DNA from: Palaemon carinicauda
Lineage: Eukaryota; Arthropoda; Malacostraca; Decapoda; Palaemonidae
DNA: 64,000 bases
Direction of reading: 5' to 3'
Assembly: GCF_036898095.1 (NCBI RefSeq)
Contig: NC_090746.1
Location: 59,802,419-59,866,418 of the forward strand
Shown here: piece after piece, positions 22,796 through 32,650 of the stretch
How positions within the stretch are numbered: position 1 is the stretch's first letter
How the letters are laid out: the number at the start of each line of letters is the position of its first letter
Translations under genes and position numbers: made by a program
The notes under the pieces: generated by a model
What the model was told of the DNA's origin: nothing
The model's input: only the letters and a program-made list of their open reading frames with translations
The model's database searches: none

Positions 22796-23450
22796 GATTT
22801 TGGGGATTAGCGAAAACAGAAGTCCGAACATCAACAAATGTTCGAGCTTGCGACACCAGCTGATAGGCGAACGGAGCGCCGCCCAACAGGTGTTACTATA
22901 CAGTAGTCAGGCAGGAAGCAATGCTTGGGGGAAATTTTACGATCGAGTAACTTGGCCGTGGCTTCAGCGAACGACGTAGTATAATAACCTTTCCTCTACC
23001 TGACAATTCATGATAATTATTACAGCAGTATCAAATGCCACTGTAAAGGACATGTCCCAACCAACTACAAACTTAACTGAGAAGTAAGAATGTATATTGA
23101 TGGGACAGCATTGAATTGTAAAAACGAACGACTCTTAGCCTGGGACGACACAGGCTCTATCTATCGGGAAAAACTGGAAAATAAGCAGGAGCTACCCGTG
23201 ACCTGCGTTCGGACTGGGCTAAATTTGAAAACATTGCCGTGGTAAAGGTAAATTATATTATTTGAAATGATAAAATAACTTCATATTCTGGTATATCAGA
23301 TCATAGTAAAGAACATTTTCCCCATAAAGAAAAATGATTGAACAAGTAATAAGAAAGATATCACCTGTCCCACCAAACTACATTCTACCAAAGGCAAAAT
23401 AGATATGCATGTACATTCTAGGCTTAAAATTAATTCAGTTCAATTCAGCT
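22796..23450. other. Non-coding DNA between B2 and a LINE remnant
   Basis: Contains a motif GTCCCAACCAACTACAAACT at about 23043 that resembles 7593 (GTCCCAACGAACTACAATCT) and 23362. A short plus-strand frame from 23092 (MYIDGTALNCKN...) has no recognised family. No gene is supported. Confidence 0.5.
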
Positions 23451-23790
23451 GTTGGGCAGAGGGATTCACCTTTCCATCAGCACCTCCTTAGCTTTCTTCT
23501 TAATTCTAATTCCTTTATTTTCTTCTCTCTTTTTTTCCACTTCTGATATATTTATTCTTTTCTTTTCTCTATTCCTTCTTTCTCAAACAGCACATTTCCT
23601 ATTATCATCTTTTCTTCTAAGTACGGCTGCTGTAATTCTATTATTTTCCTTCTCTCGTCGCTGAGGTCTGGACAGTCAAGAAGGAAATGGGCGAGGTTTT
23701 CAGTATCTGCCCCACATAGCTTACATTCTATCCTTCCTCCAACTTCATGTCTTTTCCTATCATTTAATCTTCAGGAGACTGTCTGCCATG
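23450..23790 (-). pseudogene. LINE ORF2 C-terminal zinc-knuckle remnant
   Basis: The minus strand reads RLNDRKRHEVGGRIECKLCG followed by ADTENLAHFLLDCPDLSDER. The CxxC...H....C pattern is the C-terminal zinc knuckle after the endonuclease-RT(-RNase H) in several non-LTR retrotransposon clades. Upstream sequence stops soon after, so this is a short fragment. Clade not determined. Confidence 0.6.
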
Positions 23791-23879
23791 GTGTTTTGAC
23801 ATACCAACTTTCAGAAATCGAAAATAGTTTTATTGCTTCTATGTATGCGTAAACATATTGTACATGCTCTCCAAAAGTT

Positions 23880-24270
23880 TCAGCCAATTATTTTTACAAA
23901 TAACGAGAAGATATAGCGGTCCTTAAATGATGACGTCTTCCTTACTGTGTCGTCTGCATGACTGAGTTTGATAGAATAGTCTGTGTGTGTTTATTTTTGC
24001 ATATTTATAGCGAATTTTTCACTTATGTTTCAAAATCTGGCAGAAATGGAAGGCATTGGTAGAGCGTAGTAGAACGAAATTTACTCCTACGAAAACAGCA
24101 GCCAGAGTTTCCAAAGACGTTAAGTAGTTACAATGCATGTGTTTATTTACTTGAAGTTTGACTTGTATTGTGTTTTCACAACGTCCTCGGGAATTTTATA
24201 GCAAGGTCAATATTGCCTAAGGTCATAGAAAGAACAAATAGTCAATTATTTTTCAAAATAATGAAGATAT
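23880..24270. repeat. Tandem duplication copy 1 plus start of copy 2
   Basis: The segment starting AATTATTTTTACAAATAACG at 23886 is repeated from about 24240 (AATTATTTTTCAAAATAATG). The rest of the second copy resumes after D2 at 30763 and runs to about 31055. Shared blocks include TAAATGATGACGTC, GCATGACTGAGTTTGA, CATTGTGTTTTCACAACGTC-type sequence and CTAAGGTCATAGAAAGAACA. Copy 1 is uninterrupted at the site where D2 sits in copy 2. Confidence 0.8.
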
Positions 24271-24550
24271 CACAAATTTTAAGTAATTTGTATTTTTCCT
24301 AACAGTACTTACATTGAACTACTTTCTTAGGAGTATCTGGGATCTCCTCCCAACAGACCAGAATTTTGTGTAGTTTACCCTACTCCCGTTTTCTATGTGG
24401 GGTAACCTCTGGCAGTGATACGAGCCCAGAGACGAACCAGGGTCAGAGAGCATGCTTACTCAGGTCTCGATCTCCAGTAAGTTTTTGACAGATAGGTTTC
24501 TACTAAGTCCTGTAAGGCACACGGGGTAGGATGGGCGGGCCATAACCCGA

Positions 24551-24655
24551 AAGTAGTTCGAGGTAAGTACTGTTAGGAAAAATACAAATACAAATTACTT
24601 AATTTGTGATTTGTTCCAACACAGAGTACTTACCTCGAACTACTTTCTTAGGAGA
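24551..24655. repeat. Internal complementary region of D2
   Basis: GTAAGTACTGTTAGGAAAAA to about 24608 is the reverse complement of the left end. TTGTTCCAACACAGAGTACT to 24655 is the reverse complement of the right end. It fixes the element limits at about 24270 and 30763. Confidence 0.88.
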
Positions 24656-25103
24656 CTTATACCTTAGGAGGTGGGAGAGTCCCATAGGAACCAGAGACTG
24701 TGATGAGGAGATAAAAGGGGAACCTAGATAGGAGGCTAGGTTCTGCTGACCCCCCAAGAGAAAACACGAGAAATAGGGAAAACTACTCGAAAAACTATCT
24801 TAGTGTCCAAGTAACTCACCTCTGTAAAAATCCATGGAGACGTATTCATTCACTGACGATGTATTCCATGGCAGTTAAAGGATTTTAGGGTCATTTCAGG
24901 GAAGGTAATAGGGGAACAGAGGGGATAAGGAAGGAACCTGTGTCTCTTGGACTTACTGACCGAGGTTTCCCTGGGGCTACACCTTTAAATCATCTGAAGC
25001 GCTGAAATGACGGGACCGAGAGAGAATCCGTCCAGGGATCTCCTCGAACACTCCTTCAAGTAGTGAGCTGTGAAGGTTGACTGACTAGCCCATGTACCTG
25101 CCC

Positions 25104-26278
25104 TCAGGATTTGGCTGACTGCCATGTTCTTCTCAACAAAGAATTAAGCCCTCTGATGTCGTGGGGTCTATGCTTCCCTGGAAGAGGAACCCCTACACTA
25201 CTGAAGGCACTCACGATCACCCGCCGTAGCCAGAAGGAGATCGTATTTTTGGAGATTGGTTTCTTTACTAATCCTGAAGAGACGAACAGACTCTTGATTT
25301 CGGGTCGAAGTCTGGCTGTTCTCTCTGAGTACAGTACTTCCGTACCGCTCTGACAGGGCACAACCGCAAGTCCCTCAGGTTGTCCGAATGGGGGATTGCC
25401 GGCACCGAGAAACCTTCAAACTTGGGGTCACAGACTGCTGGGTTCTGGGTCTTGGCCACAAAGGATGGTACGAACCTGAAGGTAGCCTCACTCCAACCCT
25501 TCGAGTGTGACACCTCGTATGAAAGTCCATGAAGCTTCCCTACCCGTTTTGCTGACGCCATCACTAACAGAAAAACTGTCTTGAGGGTGAGCTCTTTGTC
25601 CAAGATCTCCTTTGGGGGTTCGAAGGGGGGTTCTGACAGCATCTTCAGGACTCTAGCCACGTCCCACTGGGGTACCCTAACTGCCTGAGGGGGGCACGAT
25701 TGCACGAAGCTCTTGATGAGCATCGAGATGTGTCTCGAGGAACCCAGGTCGATGCCCTTCAGGAGGAAGACTTGTCCTAGGGCGGCCCGGACTCCTTTAA
25801 TGGCTGGGATGGACATATTTACCTCGTCCCTGAGATAGACTAGGAAGTCAGCTATCTCCGGGATGGAGGTTTTCAACGGCTTGATGTTCTTCGAGACGCA
25901 CCACTTCGTGAAGGTAGCCCATTTCGCCCGGTACACCGCGACTGACGAACGTCTCAGGTACCCTGACATCCTTGTTGTCATCTTCGCCGAATACCCTTCC
26001 TTCCTCAGGAGACGCTCGATAACCTCCACGCTTGAAGGTAGAGGGACAGAGGGTTTTCGTGGAACCTTTGAAAGTGTGGTTGCCAGAGAAGGTCTGGTCT
26101 GTCCGGAAGGGGCCAAGGTGGAAGGCGCGCCAGTTCCTTTATATCCACGAATCACTCTCTCTCCGGCCACCAGGGCGCTACCAAAGTCATCCACAGGTTG
26201 TCCGCTCGCCTCACCCTGTTGAGGACTTGCCTGAGCATTCCGAAGGGAGGGAAGGTGTAAACGTCGAGGTTGTCCCAA
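25104..26278 (-). pseudogene. Tyrosine recombinase of D2, frameshifted
   Basis: The main frame (25268-26278) has the core-binding domain (TRMSGYLRRSSVAVYRAKW, IPAIKGVRAALGQVF) and box I in VMASAKRVGKLHGLS with the first catalytic Arg. It then breaks after SRVCSSLQD. The next frame (25104-25361) continues with KPISKNTISFWL and box II HRPHDIRGL, keeping His and Arg. The terminal W and Tyr region is cut by a further break at LLRRTWQSAKS. The enzyme would integrate the element; at least one frameshift and a truncated end inactivate it. Confidence 0.8.
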
Positions 26279-26835
26279 GGGTGTTGGAAGGCGTCCTCAA
26301 ACGCCGCCCTCGGATCTGGCACAGGAGAACAAAACACGGGGAGCTGTGCGTTCAGTCTCGTGGCGAAGAGGTCTATCACTAGTGAGCCCCACTTTTGAAT
26401 GAGTCTTGGCCACTTCTGGGTGCAAGGACCACTCGGACCCTACCACTTGACCCATTCTGCTGAGGCCGTCGGCCAGGACGTTTCTCTTCCCTAGGATGAA
26501 TCTGGCCGAGATCTTGATCTGCTTCATTTCAGCCCATTCCAGAAACTCCAACGTGAGGTCGCACAGCTCCTTCGATTTCAGTCCTCCTTGCTTCTTTATG
26601 TAGGCCATCACCGTGGCGTTGCCGCACATCAGTGCCACGGTGTTTCCCCGGAGCCGCTGAACGACTCTAGGCACGCTCTTTGCACTGCCATCATTTCCAG
26701 TACGTTTATGTGCAGGTTCTTCTCTTCGGCTACCCACCTTCCTCTTGCTGTGCTGTCGAGGAGATGAGCACCCCAACCCTCCTTGGATGCGTACGTGAAC
26801 AGGAGCATCTCCGGAGGGTCAGCTGCGAAGGGCAT
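26152..26835 (-). pseudogene. RNase H and methyltransferase-like block of D2
   Basis: FTYASKEGWGAHLLD (usual first Asp replaced, as the motif is normally TDAS), INVLEMMAVQRA (Glu), then VALMCGNATVMAYIKKQGG and RNVLADGLSRMGQV follow in two frames. The block MIDLFATRLNAQLPVF with DVYTFPPFGMLRQVL and LVAPWWP comes next. The RNase H active site has changed Asp positions, so this copy looks inactive. Confidence 0.72.
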
Positions 26836-28142
26836 CCCCTTGAGGCTGTTCGATCAGTCGTGCTACCACTCGAGGACCTCCTTCGTCTCCGGGAACATCG
26901 GGACCACCTTGTGCGGGGAGTCTCTCTGGTTCCAGGTCTCCTTCAGGTTCCATTGTACTCCCCTGAGTTTGAGTCTCCCCTGTGGGACTAGCTTCTCTAA
27001 CGACACGAGGTGGCTTATCAGTCTCTGCCAGTCCCTGGCTCTCCTGGGCTGATCCGACAGGAAGGGCCGTAGGATCTGGTCCAAATTGTCCAGTCTCTCT
27101 GCGGAAGGGAAGGCTCTTGCCAACCGGGAGTCCAGGACCATCCCGAGGTAGGTCATCCTGGTGGAGGGTATCAGTTGGGACTTCTCCAGGTTGATGGTGA
27201 TACCCAGGACGTTGCAGAACTGCTGGAGCTTCGCGCCTTGCTCCCTCAGTACTTCCCGAGGCTGAAGGCAACAACCAGTCGTCCAGGTACCAAATCAGGC
27301 GGATACCCTGTTCATGTGCCCAGGCTGAGACTTGCGAAGACCCTCGTGAAGATCTGAGGGGCTATGGACAGACCGAAGCAGAGGGTCTTGAACTGCAACG
27401 TTTGGGTACCCCATTTTACCCTTAGGTACTTCCTGCTGGAGGGGTGAACAGGGATCTGGAAGTATGCATCCTTGAGGTCTATGGACATCATGAAGTCTCC
27501 CTCCCTCAAGGCCGCTAGGACCGACTTCGGAGTGTCCATCTTGAAGTCGGTCTTGCACACAAACCTGTTGAAGGCTGAGAGGTCTATGACTGGTCTCCAG
27601 CCCCCTGTCGCTTTCTCCACCAGGAAGAGTCTGCTGTAGACCCCTGGACCCAGGTTCTTGACTGGTTCTATTCCCCCTTTCGCCAGCATCGCAAAGACCT
27701 CTTCTTGTAGGGCTGTCCTTCTCAAGGGGTCTTTCGGTGCCAACCATTTCGCCTGCAGATCTGGTATCAGGAAGGGCAACCTGTACCCTCCTTTCAGGAC
27801 TGTCACGGTCCACGGATCCGATCCGTGGTCTCGCCATGCTTGCCAAGAATGTTTGAGGTATCCCCCCACCTGAGGCTTTGGCAGGAATAGGGGGCCTCTC
27901 TCCCAATCTCCTTTGAGAGGCGCGGCCCGATCGACCTCTTCTGGCGGCCGAATAGGAAGGTCTGAAGGTTGACTGCGCAGCCTGCGTTCCTCTACGGGAG
28001 GGCTGCGAAGGTTGCTGCCAGGATGTAGTAGGGGCGTCTCTCCTGGGCTGGCTAGGTGAGGCACGAGGAGTGAGAGAGACGTCGGAGGGTGTCCTTCTAT
28101 GGGCAGGTCTTCTCGCTGGAGGGGGTCTGGGTTCTCCCGCAT
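26819..28142 (-). pseudogene. Reverse transcriptase of D2, frameshifted
   Basis: The N-terminal part reads GWRPVIDLSAFNRFV, KMDTPKSVLAALREGD, MSIDLKDAYFQIPVHPSS and LCFGLSIAPQIFTRV in one frame (27312-28142). The catalytic RLIWYLDDWLL is encoded near 27265-27300 in the next frame. MTYLGMVLDSRLARAFPSA lies around 27150 in a third. Motif order and spacing are those of DIRS/Ty3-like RT. The YLDD box is intact, but two frame changes separate the pieces. Confidence 0.8.
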
Positions 28143-30364
28143 CCTTTAGCTTCCTAACCCTCTCCACCGTCTCTTCCACCGCCTTGAGGGGGAACACTGA
28201 GTCGTCCCACAGTAGCAGGCTCCTCAAGGACCTCGCTTCTCTGTAAGGGAGCCTCCTTACTAGTTTGCTGAGCACAGTGTCCCTTTTCCTCAGTATCCGG
28301 TTGGCGGCCTGCGCTATGGATTGATAGGACAGTAACTTCAGGGCCTTACCTCCCGAGCTAATCAGCTCCTTCAGCAAGGCCTCATTCTCCGGGATTGCGA
28401 GGTCGTGTGAGGATTGGAACCCCACCAGCGTGGAGGCCCACCAATCCAGCCACGATGACACGTGAACCAGGTCCTTGGCCAACTCCTCCATCATGGAAGT
28501 CTCCATAGGGGAGAAACAAACCAGGGCAGTGGTAGCCCTCTCCTCTGCTGCTCCTTGTCCCAGGATGGCAACTGCTGGCTCCACCAAACAGGGCCCCGCG
28601 CGGTGTCCTTTTGGGAGGTAGAACCAGCACTGTGTCTTCAGGCCCTGGATAAGTCTAAAGGCGCTCTGGCTCTTGGGAGCCTCCGCGTGGTTGGCCACGA
28701 TCTTGTCAACGTGCGCCATACCCAGCTTCACATCCTTAGCCAAAGGGAGGGCTAGCGAGGGCCTCTGTTGCACAGGCGCATCCACCAGCATGCTGGGGCT
28801 CTAGAGCCAGACTTCATCAGTAGAGGGCTCAGGTTCGTCCAGCCTGTGGTGACACCTAATGAGGCCTAATACCCTCCTGTATACCGAAACTTCCGCTGCC
28901 GAACCTTCTGCCCCGTCCTCTACATTCTCCGTTGGGCGCTCCAGTTCTTGTGACGGAGGAACTCCGACGGGGGGAGTCGTACGGGGAGGAGGCATCTTCC
29001 TGGAGTGGTCTCGTCTCCTCGCTTCAGGGAGTAGGAAAGGGCATCGCCGCTGGGACGGCGGCCTCCGTCCTGGAATTTTCTCATCTTCCGGCAGACCAGG
29101 GGTCTGTGGGCTTGCCCATCGAGGGAAGGAGTCTCTCTCGTTCCAGACGATGCGTCGTAGATTTTGAGGCCGGGACGCGGCTGCCAGACCGAAGGGGAGA
29201 CTCTCCGCTGGGCGGATGGAGTCGGAACCTTCGCAGACTTATGCTTGTCCCTTGGGGCCTGATGAGACGACTCCCTCCGTTGATCATACCTGCTGCTGGA
29301 GACAAATCCTACTGGTGAGCAGGACCTAGGGAGCCATCCCGAGGTGCTCGGGACTGATGAAGCCCCCAGAAGTTGGCTACGGGGAATGGCGACTCGCACA
29401 CATTCTTCCTCCGGCGAGTCGCTTCTCCTATACTTCTTCCTGGGGGATCTAGGGCGCCTACTCACGTGTCGGGATCTTGAACGGGAACGTGAGCGAGATC
29501 GCCTCATGCGGGACCTATCTCGCCGTCTCCTATGGTCCCTCGGGGCTCCGTCTTCCGATGAGTAGGAGTAGGCCTCGACCAAGGAGCCCGAAGACCTGTA
29601 GGACCTCGCTGAAGGGCCCGAGTCGCACCTAGTTGCTGGTGGGTCCATATGGTGTTTGGTCAGCGACGATGGCTCCAGGAAGACGGCCGGGAACATAACT
29701 GAAGGCGCTGGAGGGGAGCGAGGGAGCTCCTAGCTGGGGAACCAGGTCTCAAACTCCCCTTCCATCCTCAGGGGAGATCTGATGGGCGTCTTCGGAGGCG
29801 GCCACGCGAGGGTGTCTGACGGCGGCGAGTCCTCCTTCTCGAGGGCCCCCTCGGCTGCTGACGCACCTGAAAAACCTGCCCAAGAGGTAGAAGAGACTGC
29901 AGCAGTTTTACCCCACATAGGTTCGTCCGACGAGACGGGACCTGCTTTCACCAGGGCTCCATCCCCCGAACACACACCCATTCCTCCCTCAGGCCCCCCA
30001 CTTGCCTGGATCGAAGATACAATCCCACTGTCAGGTAAATCAGACTCCTGGGGAAGGACCACAGGCCTCTTCCCCGCAACAGACTTCCCTCGCCCCTACA
30101 CTGGCTAGGGGAAGACGGCAGAGAAGCACTGTCCGACGAAACGCTGGGCGAAGCGAGAGGCGAAGAGACGCTGGGTTTACTAGGTGAATGTCTAGAGGAG
30201 GTCTTCTTCTTGGTGCCGTAGCACACCCACTGCACCTCGTTCCAGGACTCACACTCCGGACACGTGGCTGTAGGGGTACACACACTGCCCCTACACAAAG
30301 AACACAAGGAGTGCGGGTTAACTTCAGGCTTAGAGAGGAAAGCGCCACACGATTTGCCAGCCAT
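28143..30364 (-). pseudogene. Gag-like ORF1 of D2, frameshifted
   Basis: The start MAGKSCGAF is at 30364, followed by LCSLCRGSVC and TATCPECESW (cysteine cluster), then Ser/Pro-rich sequence. A second piece (28920-29696) has RSRSRSRSRSRHVSRR, an RS-type repeat. A third (27900-28791) has LGMAHVDKIVANHAEAPKSQ and SSWLDWWAS...AANRILRKRD. Three frames are used, so the gene is broken. The architecture suggests a zinc-binding head, an RS-rich linker and a helical C-terminal domain. Confidence 0.65.
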
Positions 30365-30762
30365 AGGCCCAGGGCAACGACGGGGATGCTCCATAACGCA
30401 CTAGTAAGACACCGCGAGACACAGGAACACAAAGGGAAAAGGATAAAGAAGAGCACAAAGAGACCACGTGGGAACCGCGCGAGACACAAAGGGGTCGGGG
30501 ACACAAAAGGGTCGCACTGGGTAAGAGAGAGCGTCGGGATGTTATCCGCGGCGCAACCAGAAACTTACTGGAGATCGAGACCTGAGCAAGCATGCTCTCT
30601 GACCGACCCCGGGTCGTCTCTGGGCGCGTATCACTCCGCCAGAGGTTACCCTGCATAGAAAACGGGAGTAGGGTAAACTACACAAAATTCTGGTCGGTTG
30701 GGAAGAGATCCCAGATACTCCTAAGAAAGTAGTTCGAGGTAAGTACTCCGTGTTGGAACAAA

Positions 30763-31055
30763 TAGCGGTTTTTAAATGATGACGTCATCTGCATGACTGA
30801 GTTTGACAGAATCTTATTTGTGTTTATTTTTGCATCTCAAATACTATAATACCAATGTTCAACACGCACACACACACACTAACACTCTCTCTCTCTCTCT
30901 CAGGATCCTACGAGAACAACTGCCCAAGTTTCCAAAGACGTATTTATAATGCATGTTTATTTACTTGAAGTTCGTATGTACATTGTGTTTTCACAACGTC
31001 CTCGAGAACTTTATAGCAAGGCCAATGTTACCTAAGGTCATAGAAAGAACAAGAA
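30763..31055. repeat. Tandem duplication copy 2 (right of D2)
   Basis: TAGCGGTTTTTAAATGATGA resumes copy 2 right after the D2 end and matches copy 1 at 23914-24240 with small indels. A (CT)n tract lies at 30885-30902. Confidence 0.8.
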
Positions 31056-31376
31056 GTAAGCAGAGAACAAGTTGTGGAATGATCTTCCTAATCGGGTAAT
31101 TGAATGGGAAGAACTTGAAGATTTTAAACTTGCAGAAAATGTTTCTATGTTGAACAGGCTGACTTAAGTCCCTATTTATATTTCATATATGAAAGCTGTT
31201 TTATTGTTGTTACTGCTCTTGAAATATTTTATTATAATTGTTCATTACTTCTCATGTAGTAGATTTCTTATTTCCTTACTTTACTGGGGTATTTTTTCCT
31301 GTTGGAGCCCCTGGGTTTATAGCGTCCTGCTTTTCCAACTAGGGTTATAGCTTAGCTAGTAACAATAATCAATGGT
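31056..31376 (+). pseudogene. LINE 3' end, copy 1
   Basis: Plus-strand reading NKLWNDLPNRVIEWEELEDF...NVSMLNRLT and a stop is followed by an untranslated tail with CTTACTTTACTGGGGTATTT and CTAGGGTTATAGCTTAGCTA. The same end occurs at 35487-36254 (minus) and 63370-63592 (plus). The LWNDLP motif is typical of the last part of non-LTR retrotransposon ORF2. 5'-truncated. Confidence 0.75.
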
Positions 31377-31592
31377 ACATGTGATCTGGTAACAAACCCC
31401 ACAAGTAAAACTGCATTCACTAGGTTAGGTTATGGTAATATAGGTTGTATTGCCTTTGCAACAGTATGAATATGGGTAACCATTAGTATCTACATGTTAC
31501 AAGACAAGGGCATGAAGAGCCTTTGTATGTTAGTGGCCAGTTCCTCCCTTGTGGATTAAAATTGGACATCAACTAACCTATTATTGTAGTGT

Positions 31593-31757
31593 ATTACAGG
31601 GCAAAGTAACCTAGGAAAAAAACTACTTATAGAAAAAATTACTCTCTTCGAAAATGACACTCGTTCCCCCGTCGCAAATGAATAGTTTCAGATATATATA
31701 CATATATATCTATAACCTACGATAATTGGGGACCCCCAGTGGGAACTCGGGATTTTG
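31593..31757. repeat. Dispersed ~170-bp repeat, copy 1
   Basis: TGTAGTGTATTACAGGGCAA through GACACTCGTTCCC, CGTCGCAAATGAATAGTTTC and GGGACCCCCAGTGGGAACTC to GGATTTTGG. A second copy in the same orientation is at 36978-37146. Family unknown. Confidence 0.85.
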
Positions 31758-31859
31758 GCATTCCGATTCCATCTCTACCTATTCATAACCGCGGGCTGAC
31801 GTCATCGATGACGTAATCGCTAGCGCGGGAATCAAGCGAAGTGAAAACAAACCAGAGCA

Positions 31860-31932
31860 ATGGCTTACGATTACGTTAATTCTTTGGATGGAGCTGCTAA
31901 AACACGTTACAATATAAAGTTAAATGCTTCAG
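31860..31932 (+). CDS. Putative first coding exon of an unidentified gene
   Basis: ATG at 31860 opens MAYDYVNSLDGAAKTRYNIK and LNAS, followed by a consensus donor (cag|gtgagt) in phase 1. The SLDxxAKxRYxxKL pattern resembles the N-terminus of uncharacterised invertebrate proteins that I recall, but the family cannot be named with certainty. The upstream CRE-like palindrome supports a promoter. No following exon was identified downstream on the plus strand. Confidence 0.45.
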
Positions 31933-32060
31933 GTGAGTAATAAGATATAAAATACAACTGTTCTAACTTCTAGCAACACTTGCAAGTTAAAAATGATGAT
32001 AAACAATAATTATTTTGAACTGTTTACAGCGCACAAGTGTGAGGTGTATTACTGCTGGCC

Positions 32061-32197
32061 TCAAACCAATCGCCTTCTCTTGTCATTTCGCTCATGCCTC
32101 TCAAGTTGTCGTTTGGCTTTGGCATAGCTGTCTTTCTTGAAAGGCAGTATGCATGGAATGTAGTCTGGGTGTTCTTTCTCAGTTATGTTGGGTTTAC
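32061..32197 (-). CDS. THAP zinc-finger protein, exon 2 (C-terminus)
   Basis: Acceptor aatacag at 32198 joins exon 1 as HFIS-G-KPNITEKEHPDYIPCIL, restoring the usual end of a THAP domain (HPDYVPxIF type). The tail PFKKDSYAKAKRQLERHERN and KRRRLV is basic and helical, then a stop at 32061. The joined product has 113 residues: finger plus basic tail, with no transposase domain. It may be a complete small regulator or the N-terminal part of a gene with alternative 3' exons. Confidence 0.75.
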
Positions 32198-32310
32198 CTG
32201 TATTTTGGCAATTTAATATAAATTCATAATGAACACCAATAGACATACTGTTGGAACACCAGCCACCAGAATGTTAAATTATATTAAAATATGTTAAATT
32301 TCATAAATAC

Positions 32311-32515
32311 CTGAGATAAAGTGTTCACTACAAATAACCCGACTCTTTAGTGGGGACCATTTGTGTCCATTTGAATTCATTTGCTGGCATGCTGCAAGCC
32401 ACTTATCCCTCCTATCCGGGCTTCTGCTACGACTGGGGAACTTGTAAAAATGCAACATCTTTCCTTGCATGATATTGTGATTCTTGCAGTTGAAAATAAC
32501 ACACGATGAAGGCAT
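32311..32515 (-). CDS. THAP zinc-finger protein, exon 1
   Basis: The start at 32515 gives MPSSCVIFNCKNH, typical for THAP domains, which begin at or next to the initiator Met. The C2CH zinc ligands are C5, C10, and C62/H65 in VICSEHFIS. Between them lie YKFP and the W in DKWLAAC. The 68 codons end with a phase-1 donor (tcag|gtattt). THAP domains bind DNA sequence-specifically and occur in host transcription regulators and in P-element transposases. An upstream in-frame Met exists but would place about 30 extra residues before the finger. Confidence 0.8.
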
Positions 32516-32650
32516 AATGGCGAATAATTTAGCTTTAACAGACGACCGTTCATGCAGCACCACGTTAAAGTGTGGTTTGTTTTCACTGCTCCACGTGCGG
32601 GAAGTCACGTGACTGCTCAGTTACCCGGATGGCCCGCGGTTATCAATAGG

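Larger units (their letters stand above)
24270..30763 (-). mobile_element. DIRS-like element D2, near full length but decayed
   Basis: Inverted ends (24300-24485 and 30570-30750) share CTACTTTCTTAGGAGTATCTGG, GATCTCCTCCCAAC and TACTCCCGTTTTCTATG. The ICR at 24551-24655 joins the reverse complements of both outer ends. On the minus strand the order is gag, RT, RNase H, methyltransferase-like block, recombinase. Most domains are recognisable but frameshifts break each gene. The 6.5 kb length is normal for DIRS. Confidence 0.9.
31778..32650. other. ~870-bp unit bounded by inverted 80-bp ends, holding two convergent 5' exons
   Basis: The left arm begins CCTATTCATAACCGCGGGC and ends AGTGAAAACAAACCA (to about 31854). 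The right arm, on the minus strand from 32650, begins CCTATTGATAACCGCGGGC and ends AGTGAAAACAAACCA at the same 62-63-bp spacing. The middle of each arm is diverged. It could be a transposon-like unit or two related promoters facing each other. The left arm also has TGACGTCATCGATGACGTAA, a CRE/ATF-like palindrome. No clear target-site duplication was found. Confidence 0.5.

Noticed and set aside
23092..23251. Short plus-strand frame MYIDGTALNCKN...
   Set aside because: It has no recognised homologue and no convincing splice acceptor; kept only as part of non-coding DNA.
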